Part shown: positions 1 to 9,142 of the stretch, in pieces
Layout: the number at the start of each line of letters is the position of its first letter
Position numbering within the stretch: the stretch's first letter is position 1
Source: Flavobacterium sp.
Lineage (GTDB): Bacteria > Bacteroidota > Bacteroidia > Flavobacteriales > Flavobacteriaceae
Reading direction: 5' to 3'
NCBI RefSeq assembly: GCF_027490375.1
Contig: NZ_JAIXYH010000076.1
Location: 33,391 to 97,390, forward strand
Length of the DNA: 64,000 nucleotides
Program-made: the position numbers and the translations under genes
The notes under the pieces: model-generated
Seen by the model: the letters and a program-made list of their open reading frames with translations, nothing else
Told to the model about the DNA's origin: nothing
The model's database searches: none

Positions 1-410
1 GCCCAGGCTTTGTCGAGCACCGGCGCCGAATCGACGAACGCGCGTCCGTTTATCTCACCGATTTCCGCGCGCATAAAACGCAAGAGCTCTTTAAGCTTGT
101 CTTTTATCACGAAATGATAATCGGTTCCGTAGGCGTATTTAGAGACCTTGAACGAGTCTGAAACCTGTGTTTTCTCGGGAAAATAATTGAGTAACAGTGA
201 AATTACCGTTTTCGCGCCTGGAACAAGCAAACGCGGGTCGAGGCGCATATCGAAATGATTATTCATATACGACATTTCGCCTTGGTACTTATTTTTGAGC
301 CACGATTCGAGGCGAGGTGCTTCGGTTTCCAGAAATTCGGCACGCGAAAAACCGCAGGACAAAAATCCAAGCTCTGCGGCTTTTGTTTTAATTAGTGCGC
401 TGTAATCCAT
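1..410 (-). CDS. queG: Epoxyqueuosine reductase QueG, C-terminus cut off by window edge
   Basis: QueG carries out the last step of queuosine synthesis in tRNA, reducing epoxyqueuosine with a cobalamin and two 4Fe-4S clusters. Only about the first 136 residues are present; the frame is open from an ATG at 410 and runs off the left edge. The visible part has the family landmarks [12 protein letters not shown] near residues 58-69, a [13 protein letters not shown] segment near residue 91 and [12 protein letters not shown] at the end, which in the family leads into the first cofactor-binding region. The Fe-S cysteine motifs lie outside the window. The start follows the ruvB stop by 21 bases on the same strand, so the two are probably co-transcribed. 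The identification rests on remembered family motifs; the partial length is the only uncertainty. Confidence 0.9.
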   Translation of the reverse strand, partial: MDYSALIKTKAAELGFLSCGFSRAEFLETEAPRLESWLKNKYQGEMSYMNNHFDMRLDPRLLVPGAKTVISLLLNYFPEKTQVSDSFKVSKYAYGTDYHFVIKDKLKELLRFMRAEIGEINGRAFVDSAPVLDKAW

Positions 411-431
411 GAAAACCGACTTTAAAACGAG

Positions 432-1454
432 TTAAAAAAGGCTGCCCTGCGCGTTTGGACGCGATTTTCCTAGATGCTGGAATGCTTTGTCGGTTACTTC
501 TCGTCCGCGTGGTGTACGCATAATAAAACCTTCTTGAATAAGAAACGGCTCATATACTTCCTCGATAGTTTCGGCGCTTTCACTCACTGCTGTTGCCAGC
601 GTAGACAGTCCGACAGGACCACCTTTGTACTTATCGATGATGGTCGATAGAATTTTATTGTCCATTTCGTCAAGACCGAACGCATCTACATGCAAAGCTT
701 TTAATGCATAGCGTGCAATTTCGATATCGATGGTGCCGTTTCCTTTAATTTGTGCAAAATCGCGAACACGACGTAAAAGTGCGTTTGCAATACGTGGAGT
801 TCCACGACTTCGGCCAGCGATTTCGATCGCAGCATCGGTTGTAATGGGCGTTTTAATAATGCCAGCACTTCGTTCGATGATCGTACTGAGCAACTCTTTA
901 TTGTAATACTGTAATCGACTTTGAATCCCGAAACGAGCACGCATAGGCGCAGTGAGTAATCCCGAACGTGTGGTGGCACCGACAAGCGTAAATGGGTTAA
1001 GATTGATTTGAACGGATCTGGCATTAGGACCCGATTCGATCATGATATCAATCTTGAAATCTTCCATGGCAGAATACAAATACTCTTCCACCACTGGACT
1101 TAAGCGATGGATTTCGTCGATAAAAAGCACGTCGCGTTCTTCGAGGTTTGTTAGTAAACCTGCTAGATCACCGGGTTTATCAAGTACCGGACCTGAAGTG
1201 ATTTTTATACCCACACCAAGTTCGTTGGCTAGGATATTAGCCAAAGTCGTTTTCCCTAATCCAGGCGGACCGTGAAAGAGGGCATGATCGAGCGCTTCGC
1301 CTCGCAAATTTGCGGCTTTAACGAATACTTTCAGGTTTTCGAGCACTTGATCTTGACCCGCGAAATCATCGAAACTAAGCGGACGCAGTTTCTTCTCGAG
1401 GTCGAGTTCTTCGGGCGAGAAATGATTATCGGTTGGGTCTAAATTTTGATTCAT
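432..1454 (-). CDS. ruvB: Holliday junction branch migration ATPase RuvB
   Basis: RuvB is the hexameric AAA+ motor that, with RuvA, drives branch migration of Holliday junctions during recombinational repair. The 340-residue product has the usual family length. It shows the RuvB N-terminus ([12 protein letters not shown]), Walker [10 protein letters not shown] near residues 63-71, Walker [12 protein letters not shown] near 109-119, sensor 1 GATTR, the arginine-finger region around RARFGI, and the C-terminal winged-helix domain ending in GRxxT and LG. It starts at the ATG at 1454 and is followed 21 bases later by queG. No ruvA or ruvC is adjacent. Confidence 0.98.
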   Translation of the reverse strand: MNQNLDPTDNHFSPEELDLEKKLRPLSFDDFAGQDQVLENLKVFVKAANLRGEALDHALFHGPPGLGKTTLANILANELGVGIKITSGPVLDKPGDLAGLLTNLEERDVLFIDEIHRLSPVVEEYLYSAMEDFKIDIMIESGPNARSVQINLNPFTLVGATTRSGLLTAPMRARFGIQSRLQYYNKELLSTIIERSAGIIKTPITTDAAIEIAGRSRGTPRIANALLRRVRDFAQIKGNGTIDIEIARYALKALHVDAFGLDEMDNKILSTIIDKYKGGPVGLSTLATAVSESAETIEEVYEPFLIQEGFIMRTPRGREVTDKAFQHLGKSRPNAQGSLF

Positions 1455-1471
1455 AAACTATTAGCAAACTA

Positions 1472-1756
1472 TTAGTGAAGTTTTGGTGCAATAATATCTT
1501 GAAAATCGTTTGTCTTTTTAAGGTAGGCAACTATAAACGGACAAAGAGGCACGATTTTGAATTCGAGCCGACGAATGAGCTCTAATGTTTCGACGACTAG
1601 TTTAGTACCTACACCTCGGCCGGCAATCTGTCGGGGAACGCAGGTGTGTGTAAGCAGCAATACTGCGCCGGGCTTTTCGACATATTCGATGAAAGCCGTT
1701 TCACCATCGATCGACGTTTCGAAACGCGAAGCTTCCTTATTTTGTATTACTTGCAT
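1472..1756 (-). CDS. yjdJ: Small GNAT-like N-acetyltransferase (YjdJ family)
   Basis: A 94-residue protein of the compact GNAT-like family that includes E. coli YjdJ. The acetyl-CoA pyrophosphate loop is visible as RQIAGRGVGTKLV near residues 42-54, followed by a CPFIVAYLKK segment that is conserved in the family. The substrate is unknown. It overlaps the upstream Fe-S protein gene by 20 bases on the same strand, reproducing the E. coli yjdI-yjdJ arrangement; this conserved coupling suggests a joint role, but none is established. The ruvB start lies 17 bases downstream of its stop. Confidence 0.85.
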   Translation of the reverse strand: MQVIQNKEASRFETSIDGETAFIEYVEKPGAVLLLTHTCVPRQIAGRGVGTKLVVETLELIRRLEFKIVPLCPFIVAYLKKTNDFQDIIAPKLH

Positions 1757-1973
1757 TCTCGTCGGTATTCATGTAATAGGATAATGCTCCTGAAGGGCAC
1801 CGTTTCACTTGGTTAACTATATCAGCTGTGCTTGCGTTTTCGGGTTGGATCCAAGGTTTATCCTTAGGCTTGAAAACAGCTGGAAGTTCTTTAGCGCAAA
1901 ACGCCGCATGTATGCACAATTTCGGTTGCCATACTATAGTGACTTCACCGTTGGTATATTTCTTTTGTTCCAT
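1737..1973 (-). CDS. yjdI: Divergent Fe-S cluster protein (YjdI family)
   Basis: A 78-residue protein of the Fer4_19/YjdI family. It carries CIHAAFCAKELPAVF (cysteines near residues 21 and 27) and a late RCPSGALSY motif (cysteine near 60), which is the family's diagnostic CPSGAL box; together they are thought to hold an iron-sulfur cluster. The N-terminus (KKYTNGEVTIVWQPKLC) also fits the family. The function is unknown. It is translationally coupled to the acetyltransferase-like gene through a 20-base overlap. The start lies just after the terminator of the oxidase operon, so its promoter must fall in the short AT-rich gap at 1974-2000. Confidence 0.87.
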   Translation of the reverse strand: MEQKKYTNGEVTIVWQPKLCIHAAFCAKELPAVFKPKDKPWIQPENASTADIVNQVKRCPSGALSYYMNTDENASNTK

Positions 1974-1994
1974 AGCTAAAATGAAATAAATATA

Positions 1995-2026
1995 CAGAAA
2001 AAAGGCCTTTCAAATGAAAGGCCTTT
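1995..2026 (-). terminator. Terminator of the act-cta operon
   Basis: A perfect 10-bp stem (AAAGGCCTTT at 2001-2010 with 2017-2026) and a 6-base loop lie directly after the stop codon of ctaD. On the minus strand the stem is followed by a short T run. Because the stem arm is itself a palindrome, it can fold on either strand. Confidence 0.85.
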
Positions 2027-2029
2027 GTA

Positions 2030-3835
2030 TTAGTGATTCAGAACTTGTTCACCTGGTTTCATCGGAACGTTCTGTGGTACGAAATCATCGTCGTGTCCAG
2101 GCTTACTGTAATCGTAAGGCCATCTGTGTACTTCAGGAATTTCTCCTGGCCAGTTTCCGTGCATATGCTCCACTGGTGCTGTCCACTCGAGTGTGTTAGA
2201 TCTCCATGGGTTTTGTTCTGTTTTCTTACCATAGAACATGGAATGGAAGAAGTTATACAAGAACACCAACTGGAAAGCGCCACCTACTAAAGCAAAAACC
2301 GTAATAAGTACGTTTACGTTTTGTAGGTCATCAAATAATGGGAAGTTTGTGTTGGTATAGTAACGACGTGGTAAACCAGCCATACCAATAAAGTGCATCG
2401 GGAAGAAAACTCCGTAAGCACAAACCGCAGTTACCCAGAAGTGAATGTAACCTAAGTTTTTATTCATCATACGCCCGTACATTCTTGGGAACCAGTGGTA
2501 CACACCCGCGAATAAACCGTAAAGTGCTGAGATACCCATTACTAAGTGGAAGTGCGCCACAACGAAATACGTATCGTGAACGTTAATGTCGAGCGTGCTA
2601 TCACCAAGGATGATACCTGTTAAACCACCTGTAATAAATGTTGAAACCAATCCGATTGAGAACAACATCGCAGGGTTCAGCTGTAGATTTCCTTTCCACA
2701 AAGTAGTAATGTAATTAAACGCTTTTACTGCCGAAGGAATCGCAATCAAAAGAGTTGTGAAGGTAAATACCGATCCTAAGAATGGGTTCATACCTGAAAT
2801 AAACATGTGGTGCCCCCATACGATAGTTGAAAGGAACGCAATTGCTAAAATCGAAGCAATCATAGCACGGTAACCAAAAATTGGTTTACGTGAATTTGTT
2901 GCAATAATTTCAGAAGTGATACCTAAAGCTGGTAATAATACGATGTATACCTCAGGGTGTCCGAGGAACCAGAAAAGGTGCTCGAACAATACTGGTGAAC
3001 CACCTTGGTAGTGCAGTACTTCTCCAGCAATATAAATATCTGATAAGAAGAAAGACGTTCCAAAACTTCTGTCCATAATCAACAATAAAGCAGCAGATAA
3101 AAGAACAGGGAACGAGATAATACCGATAACAGCTGTGATAAAGAAGGCCCATATGGTAAGCGGCAAGCGTGTCATCGACATACCTTTAGTTCTCAGGTTG
3201 ATTACAGTTACAACGTAGTTTAATGAACCCATCAAAGACGAGGCGATGAAAATTGCCATCGAAACTAACCATAACGTCATACCTGTTCCTGAACCCGGAA
3301 TTGCTTGTGGTACTGCAGAAAGCGGTGGGTAAATTGTCCAACCGGCAGAAGCTGGCCCTGATTCAACAAATAAGCTCGACACCATGATTACACTTGATAA
3401 GAAGAATAACCAGTATGAAATCATATTCATAAAACCGGACGCCATATCTCGTGCTCCACATTGCAGTGGAATAAGTAAGTTACTAAACGTACCACTTAAA
3501 CCAGCGGTAAGAACAAAGAATACCATAATGGTACCGTGAATGGTAACTAAAGCCAGATAGATGTCATTTCGCATAACACCGTTTGGTGCGAAATCATCAC
3601 CTAAAAAGAAACTAAAAACTTTAAAAGATTGCTCAGGCCATGCTAACTGCATTCTGAACAATAAAGACATTCCAATACCTATTACACCCATAATGATACC
3701 AGTAATCAGGTACTGTTTGGCGATCATTTTGTGGTCAATACTAAAGATGTATTTTGTAATAAAAGTATCCTTGTGGTGGTGCTCATGGTCGTGAGCGTGA
3801 TCCAATGCGTGGTCGTGTGCGTGCGCTGCTGACAT
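2030..3835 (-). CDS. ctaD: Cytochrome c oxidase subunit I (aa3 type)
   Basis: Catalytic subunit of the terminal oxidase, which reduces oxygen to water at the heme a3-CuB centre and pumps protons. The 601-residue product has about 12 membrane segments. It shows GHPEVYIVLLP (CuB histidine and the cross-linked tyrosine region), WGHHMFISGM (two CuB histidines) and HDTYFVVAHFHLVM (heme ligands). The N-terminus holds an unusual His/Asp-rich stretch (residues 4-22) before the first membrane helix. It is the last gene of the ActA-F/oxidase operon, 17 bases after the subunit II stop, and is followed by a strong hairpin terminator. Confidence 0.97.
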   Translation of the reverse strand: MSAAHAHDHALDHAHDHEHHHKDTFITKYIFSIDHKMIAKQYLITGIIMGVIGIGMSLLFRMQLAWPEQSFKVFSFFLGDDFAPNGVMRNDIYLALVTIHGTIMVFFVLTAGLSGTFSNLLIPLQCGARDMASGFMNMISYWLFFLSSVIMVSSLFVESGPASAGWTIYPPLSAVPQAIPGSGTGMTLWLVSMAIFIASSLMGSLNYVVTVINLRTKGMSMTRLPLTIWAFFITAVIGIISFPVLLSAALLLIMDRSFGTSFFLSDIYIAGEVLHYQGGSPVLFEHLFWFLGHPEVYIVLLPALGITSEIIATNSRKPIFGYRAMIASILAIAFLSTIVWGHHMFISGMNPFLGSVFTFTTLLIAIPSAVKAFNYITTLWKGNLQLNPAMLFSIGLVSTFITGGLTGIILGDSTLDINVHDTYFVVAHFHLVMGISALYGLFAGVYHWFPRMYGRMMNKNLGYIHFWVTAVCAYGVFFPMHFIGMAGLPRRYYTNTNFPLFDDLQNVNVLITVFALVGGAFQLVFLYNFFHSMFYGKKTEQNPWRSNTLEWTAPVEHMHGNWPGEIPEVHRWPYDYSKPGHDDDFVPQNVPMKPGEQVLNH

Positions 3836-3852
3836 AATATTATACTTTTAAA

Positions 3853-5028
3853 TTATTTTCTTAAAACTTGAGCCATTGTTTTTGGAGCATCGGCTGGAGC
3901 CGCAGCTGGTTCTGTTGCAGGGGCAGCACCTTCAGCAGGAGCTTCCTCGGCAGCTTTTGCTTCTTTCACAGCTTGCGCTAAAGTAGGTTTAGCATCAAGC
4001 CATTGTTTGAAGTCGGCCGGCGTGTCTACAACAAGTTTAATTTGCATGTTATAATGCGAAGCACCACAAATCTTGTTACACAAAAGCAAGTAATCAAAGA
4101 TGTAAGGATCAAGAGGCGCCTTACCTTCAGCCTTTAATTCATTACTTTTTTGGATTCGGATTTTATTGATGTTGGCAACTTTCTCAATCATTTTTGGATC
4201 ATTGCGCATTTCGTCCGTAGTTAGCGTTGGAGTGAAGGCGAATTGCGTAACCATTCCTGGAACACAGTTCATCTGCGCTCTAAAGTGTGGCATATACGCT
4301 GAGTGCAATACATCCTGACTTCTAAACTTGAACAAAATTTTCTTACCTTTTGGAACATGGAATTCGCCCGTTACCGTTTTATCATCTTGGGCATTAGGAT
4401 CCGACATATCAACACCCATGCTATTTATACCTTCGATATAACGAACGTTTGCTTTTCCAAGCTCGTTATCATTTCCAGCATAACGAACTTCCCAACCAAA
4501 TTGCTTTGCATATACTTCAACAATCATAACGTCATCTTCTTCATCAACGAACATGATATTGTTCCAAGCGTAAAGTCCGTATAAAATAAGACCGGCCAAA
4601 ACAATCGCAGGAATAACAGACCAAATGAATTCTAGGCGATCGTTATCTGCAAAATAAAGAGCTACATTGCCTTTTTTGCCTCTGTACTTAAAAGCAAAAT
4701 AGTGAAGCAACACTTGAGTCACTGCTTGAACGATAAAGATAACCACCCAAGTTATATTCATCAACTGGTCGATGTCTTTACCGTGCTCTGAAGCTGGGTT
4801 AGAAAGGACTAAGTGACCCCATTTCAATAAACCGTAAATTGTAAAGATATAGATGAACGCCAAGAAACCGAACATGAGGTAACCTTGGATATTGTTGTCT
4901 TTGTCATTTGCGATTTGAGAATCGTCGTAACCACCTTTCCTGGCCTGTGTTAACTGAAATATCTTTGTCAGTTGCCAAACAGCAATCCCCAACAAGGCTA
5001 CGACAATAATTACCAACAAACTTTGCAT
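3853..5028 (-). CDS. ctaC: Cytochrome c oxidase subunit II (CuA)
   Basis: Subunit II accepts electrons from cytochrome c at the binuclear CuA site. The 391-residue protein has an N-terminal helix, two further membrane helices near residues 45-70 and 90-115, and a periplasmic cupredoxin domain. The CuA ligands are seen in DVLHSAYMPHF and in CNKICGASHYNM (C-x3-C-x3-H-x2-M). Between them lies an insertion of roughly 35 charged residues (around 270-305), a feature known in Bacteroidota homologues. The C-terminus is an Ala/Pro/Glu-rich tail. It sits between actF (18 bases upstream) and ctaD. Confidence 0.96.
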   Translation of the reverse strand: MQSLLVIIVVALLGIAVWQLTKIFQLTQARKGGYDDSQIANDKDNNIQGYLMFGFLAFIYIFTIYGLLKWGHLVLSNPASEHGKDIDQLMNITWVVIFIVQAVTQVLLHYFAFKYRGKKGNVALYFADNDRLEFIWSVIPAIVLAGLILYGLYAWNNIMFVDEEDDVMIVEVYAKQFGWEVRYAGNDNELGKANVRYIEGINSMGVDMSDPNAQDDKTVTGEFHVPKGKKILFKFRSQDVLHSAYMPHFRAQMNCVPGMVTQFAFTPTLTTDEMRNDPKMIEKVANINKIRIQKSNELKAEGKAPLDPYIFDYLLLCNKICGASHYNMQIKLVVDTPADFKQWLDAKPTLAQAVKEAKAAEEAPAEGAAPATEPAAAPADAPKTMAQVLRK

Positions 5029-5046
5029 CTGTTTAAATCTTTAAAA

Positions 5047-6612
5047 TTAATAATGAAAATGCTTACTTTCTTCAATAAATGGATTGCGCTTCACGAGTAA
5101 ATCTGCTTTTCCAAGCGCTGTAAATACAACCAAAAGGAACAGACCTACAAAGAACATGAGTGCGCCAATCTCAGGAATTCCGATGAACCACTGGTCTCCA
5201 ACTGCCGATGGCATTATCATGTTAAAGAAGTCAACGTAGTGACCTAACAAGATTACGATACCTGCCATTACGATAACCCATTTGATGCGTTTGAAATCGG
5301 TATTGATTAGAATCAATAATGGGAAAAGGAAATTCATTACGAGCATTCCGAAGAATGGTAGGTTGTAATCTTCGATTCGTTGAACGAAGTAGGTAACTTC
5401 TTCTGGAATGTTTGCATACCAAATCAACATGAACTGCGAGAACCATAGGTACGTCCAAAATACGCTGATACCAAACATAAATTTCGCTAAATCATGAACG
5501 TGGCTGCTATTCACGAATTTCAACTCACCAACTGATTGTAGGTAAAGTGTAACTAATGCAATTGTAGTAATTCCACTTACGAAGAAACTAGCGAACACAT
5601 ACCAGCCAAAAAGTGTACTGAACCAGTGGGGATCGAATGACATAATCCAATCCCAAGCCATAATAGACTCGCTCACGATAAAAAACACTAAGAACCCAGC
5701 CGAAAGTTTAAAATTCTTTTTGTAGAAACTGTCATCAGAAGCAGCATCTTGTGCTAAACAATTCTTTCTAGACAGATAGCGATAGAGATTCCATCCGATC
5801 AAGAAAATAGCCGCGCGAATCAACCAGAATGTCGGATTCAAATATCCTGACTTGGCTTGGATCAATTTGTCATTCTTTACAACTTCTTCATCCATCCATA
5901 CAAATAAATGGTTGAAGTGCATAGCAGATAAAACCAATATAACAAAGAAAATAATAGAACCTACTGGTAAATATGCGGTGATTCCTTGCATAACGCGAAA
6001 CAGCACTGGAGACCATCCTGCTTGCGCTACTTGTTGAATTGCGTAAAATACAAGGACACCTAATGAGATCAACATCACAAAAATACACGCAACATACAAC
6101 GCTGCCCATGGCTTGTTTTTCAATTGGTGGAATTGATGCTCTAAATGTGCTTGGTGAGCTGCGTGATCTTCATGTGCGGCATGAATGTCTTTTTTTGCTG
6201 CATTTTCATGGGCTACTGGAGCAACCGGAGCTACTGCGGTATCTTTTGCTACAATGCTTTCAGAAGACTTCACGTCAGCTGCAGCAACTACTGCAGTATC
6301 GACAGATTTTTTAATAGTATCTTCTTTGTGTGCTACATTTTCGTGTGCAACACCTTCATGTTTAGCTTCCTCAGTATGAGCGGCATCTTTGTGAGCTACC
6401 TCTTTTGATGCTGCGTGAGCATCCCCATGACCTGCAGTATGTGCAGCACCGTGAGCTTCGCCATGACCGCCATGCTCGCTATTTTTTGCAATAATTTCTT
6501 GAGCTTGTTCAATAGTCTTTGGAGCTTGCATAAAGCCCACTGCAATACCTATTCCTCCGAGTATGATCAGGAGAATTGCTGTTATTCTAAGATTGCGTGA
6601 TATAGTGTACAT
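5047..6612 (-). CDS. actF: Alternative complex III subunit ActF, with long His/Ala-rich linker
   Basis: ActF is a multi-helix quinol-oxidising membrane subunit of alternative complex III and is paralogous to ActC. The 521-residue protein has one N-terminal helix (about residues 9-28), then about 125 residues dominated by His, Ala, Glu and Lys (about 38-160, with repeats such as AHKDAAH and HENAA), and then about nine membrane helices from residue 168 onward. The membrane part (for example WIMSFDPHWFSTLFGWY) is characteristic of ActF. The His-rich linker is longer than I would expect for the family and may bind metal ions; that is inference. It lies between actE and ctaC in the operon. Confidence 0.92.
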   Translation of the reverse strand: MYTISRNLRITAILLIILGGIGIAVGFMQAPKTIEQAQEIIAKNSEHGGHGEAHGAAHTAGHGDAHAASKEVAHKDAAHTEEAKHEGVAHENVAHKEDTIKKSVDTAVVAAADVKSSESIVAKDTAVAPVAPVAHENAAKKDIHAAHEDHAAHQAHLEHQFHQLKNKPWAALYVACIFVMLISLGVLVFYAIQQVAQAGWSPVLFRVMQGITAYLPVGSIIFFVILVLSAMHFNHLFVWMDEEVVKNDKLIQAKSGYLNPTFWLIRAAIFLIGWNLYRYLSRKNCLAQDAASDDSFYKKNFKLSAGFLVFFIVSESIMAWDWIMSFDPHWFSTLFGWYVFASFFVSGITTIALVTLYLQSVGELKFVNSSHVHDLAKFMFGISVFWTYLWFSQFMLIWYANIPEEVTYFVQRIEDYNLPFFGMLVMNFLFPLLILINTDFKRIKWVIVMAGIVILLGHYVDFFNMIMPSAVGDQWFIGIPEIGALMFFVGLFLLVVFTALGKADLLVKRNPFIEESKHFHY

Positions 6613-6638
6613 AATCCGTAGTTCAGTAAATTAAGATA

Positions 6639-7184
6639 TTACAGTTCGCTTTTTAATTTCATAACATAGGCAGCCACCATCCAACGCTCTTTAGCATCTA
6701 GTTGGTTCGCGTATGATCCCATTGAATTCAAACCAAACGTCTGAACATGGAAAACACTACCTACAGTGATAACTCTATCTTTATAGCTCGGAATACCCAA
6801 AAGCTTTTCTCTTTTTACAAGGTTTCCTTGTCCGTTTCCTTTTTCGCCGTGACAAATGGCACAATACACGTTGTAAAGTTCCTCAGCTTTTTTCATATCC
6901 ACCTGCGTAGAATCTAGAGGTGAAGTCACAACTAATTTAGATGCATCGTAACCTGCAGTCGTATTTGGCAAATCGTAAATTTCTGCACCTCTTTTCAAGG
7001 TACCGTTTGGTGGAAGCTGCGCTTCTTGACCATTTTTAAAAGCACTAGACTCAGAATAAGTTTCGTAGCCAACAGACTCGTACATGTTAGGAAAGTACTG
7101 GTAGTTCGGACTCTTCTTATCATGACAAGAGGTCAACAAAACAACCAAAGCAAAAATGGAACTAATCTTTAATATATGTTTCAT
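6639..7184 (-). CDS. actE: Alternative complex III subunit ActE, monoheme cytochrome c lipoprotein
   Basis: ActE carries one c-type heme and passes electrons out of the complex. The 181-residue product starts with a lipoprotein signal (LLTSC, lipid-modified Cys20), has a single heme attachment site CAICH near residues 112-116, and a likely distal Met ligand in the LNSMGSYA segment. The C-terminus has the family's ERWMVAAYVMKL helix. It is 7 bases downstream of actD and 26 upstream of actF. Confidence 0.94.
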   Translation of the reverse strand: MKHILKISSIFALVVLLTSCHDKKSPNYQYFPNMYESVGYETYSESSAFKNGQEAQLPPNGTLKRGAEIYDLPNTTAGYDASKLVVTSPLDSTQVDMKKAEELYNVYCAICHGEKGNGQGNLVKREKLLGIPSYKDRVITVGSVFHVQTFGLNSMGSYANQLDAKERWMVAAYVMKLKSEL

Positions 7185-7191
7185 GGCTGAA

Positions 7192-7716
7192 TTAGTGCTT
7201 TTCTATAACTTTAACTTCGACAGCTCCAGTAGATTTAAAGAAACTCACGGCTTCTTCTTCTGAACCTTTTAGTTCAACTTCCATAAGGAAATGATCATCG
7301 GTAGTTCTAACATCTGGATTTTCAGCTTCCTTAAAAGGCCACAATTTACTTCTCATGTAAAATGTTATTACCATTAAGTGCGCAGCGAAAAATACGGTCA
7401 TCTCAAACATAACAGGCACAAAAGCCGGCATATTTTCGATATAACTAAAACTTGGCTTGCCTCCTATGTCCTGTGGCCAATCAACAATCATGATATTTCT
7501 CATCATCCAAGTTGCGAAACTGATCCCACAAACACCGTAAAGGAAAGCGCAGATCGCTAACCGAGTTGGAGCCAATCCCATTGCTTTGTCTAGTCCGTGA
7601 ACAGGGAAAGGTGTGTAAACTTCTTCTATATGATGATGCGCCGCACGGGTTGCTTTTACTGCATCCATTAAGACATCGTCGTCGTTATAAATGGCGTGAA
7701 TAACTTTATTAGTCAT
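7192..7716 (-). CDS. actD: Alternative complex III subunit ActD (DUF3341)
   Basis: ActD is a small membrane subunit with two transmembrane helices that anchors the complex. The 174-residue product contains the DUF3341 signature: an N-terminal soluble ferredoxin-like part, PFPVHGLDKAMGL near residues 37-49, a helix around 55-75 and a second around 97-118 (FVPVMFEMTVFFAAH). The start codon overlaps the end of actC by 8 bases, showing translational coupling. Confidence 0.95.
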   Translation of the reverse strand: MTNKVIHAIYNDDDVLMDAVKATRAAHHHIEEVYTPFPVHGLDKAMGLAPTRLAICAFLYGVCGISFATWMMRNIMIVDWPQDIGGKPSFSYIENMPAFVPVMFEMTVFFAAHLMVITFYMRSKLWPFKEAENPDVRTTDDHFLMEVELKGSEEEAVSFFKSTGAVEVKVIEKH

Positions 7717-9112
7717 GGTGTACGTCTTTATTTGCTTCTCTTCTCTTTTTGTAATATTCTCCAGATGACTTCAAAATTGTCTTAACTTCTGCTTGAGCGA
7801 TAACTGGGAAAGCACGAGCATACAATAAAAACAACACAAAGAAAAATCCAATTGTACCTATGAAGATTCCAATATCTACAAAAGTCGGAGAGAACATTGT
7901 CCAAGCTGATGGTAAATAATCTCTGTGTAGCGAAGTAACGATAATTACGAAACGCTCGAACCACATACCGATGTTTACTACAATCGAAATAACGAATGAG
8001 AACATGATGCTCGTTCTTAATTTCTTAAACCACATGAACTGCGGTGAAAACACATTACAAGTCATCATCGACCAGTATGCCCACCAGTAAGGTCCAGTTG
8101 CACGATTTAAAAACGCATATTGCTCAAATTCTACACCTGAATACCAAGCAATAAATAACTCAGTGATGTAAGCAACACCTACAATCGAACCAGTAATCAT
8201 GATGATAATGTTCATCAATTCGATATGCTGTATGGTAATGTATGCTTCAAGATTAGATACCTTTCTCATGATGATAAGAAGCGTATTAACCATCGCAAAA
8301 CCTGAGAATACTGCACCAGCAACGAAATACGGTGGGAAAATCGTAGTATGCCATCCTGGAATTACCGAGGTAGCAAAGTCAAATGATACGATTGTGTGTA
8401 CGGAAAGTACAAGTGGAGTAGCTAAACCTGCAAGTACCAAAGACACTTCTTCAAAACGTTGCCAGTCTTTAGCTCTACCTGACCAACCAAATGACAGTAT
8501 TGAGTAGATTCTTTTATTGAATGGCGTTACAGCGCGGTCGCGAATCATAGCAAAGTCAGGAAGTAAACCTGTCCACCAGAAAACTAATGAAACGGAGAGA
8601 TATGTTGAAATCGCGAATACGTCCCAAAGAAGCGGCGAATTAAAGTTAACCCATAACGAACCAAATTGGTTTGGAATTGGAAGTACCCAGTATGCTAACC
8701 AAGGACGACCCATGTGAATGATTGGGAACAAACCAGCTTGAACAACTGAGAAGATAGTCATCGCTTCTGCAGATCGGTTGATTGCCATTCTCCATTTCTG
8801 ACGGAATAAAAGAAGTACAGCCGAGATAAGTGTTCCTGCATGACCAATACCAACCCACCAAACGAAGTTGGTGATGTCCCAAGCCCAACCAATTGTTTTG
8901 TTCAATCCCCAGGTTCCAATACCTGTAGAAATGGTATAAGTTATACAACCAACTCCCCACAGAAAAGCAGTGAGTGCAATAAGAAAGACAGTCCACCATT
9001 GCTTGTTTGCTTTACCTTCAACAGGCGCAGCAACATCAACAGTCACGTCGTGATAAGATTTATCACCAATTACTAAAGGTTTTCTGATGGGTGCTTCGTA
9101 GTGAGACGACAT
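7709..9112 (-). CDS. actC: Alternative complex III subunit ActC (NrfD/PsrC family)
   Basis: ActC is the NrfD-like integral membrane subunit that binds and oxidises menaquinol. The 467-residue protein has about ten membrane helices and typical ActC segments: FVWWVGIGHAGTLISA near residues 84-100, the histidine-containing quinol-site helix, and IHMGRPWLAYW. It starts 30 bases after the actB stop and overlaps actD by 8 bases. The C-terminus is charged and cytoplasmic. Confidence 0.97.
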   Translation of the reverse strand: MSSHYEAPIRKPLVIGDKSYHDVTVDVAAPVEGKANKQWWTVFLIALTAFLWGVGCITYTISTGIGTWGLNKTIGWAWDITNFVWWVGIGHAGTLISAVLLLFRQKWRMAINRSAEAMTIFSVVQAGLFPIIHMGRPWLAYWVLPIPNQFGSLWVNFNSPLLWDVFAISTYLSVSLVFWWTGLLPDFAMIRDRAVTPFNKRIYSILSFGWSGRAKDWQRFEEVSLVLAGLATPLVLSVHTIVSFDFATSVIPGWHTTIFPPYFVAGAVFSGFAMVNTLLIIMRKVSNLEAYITIQHIELMNIIIMITGSIVGVAYITELFIAWYSGVEFEQYAFLNRATGPYWWAYWSMMTCNVFSPQFMWFKKLRTSIMFSFVISIVVNIGMWFERFVIIVTSLHRDYLPSAWTMFSPTFVDIGIFIGTIGFFFVLFLLYARAFPVIAQAEVKTILKSSGEYYKKRREANKDVHHD

Positions 9113-9142
9113 ATTTCCTTTATGATATTACTTAATAGTCAA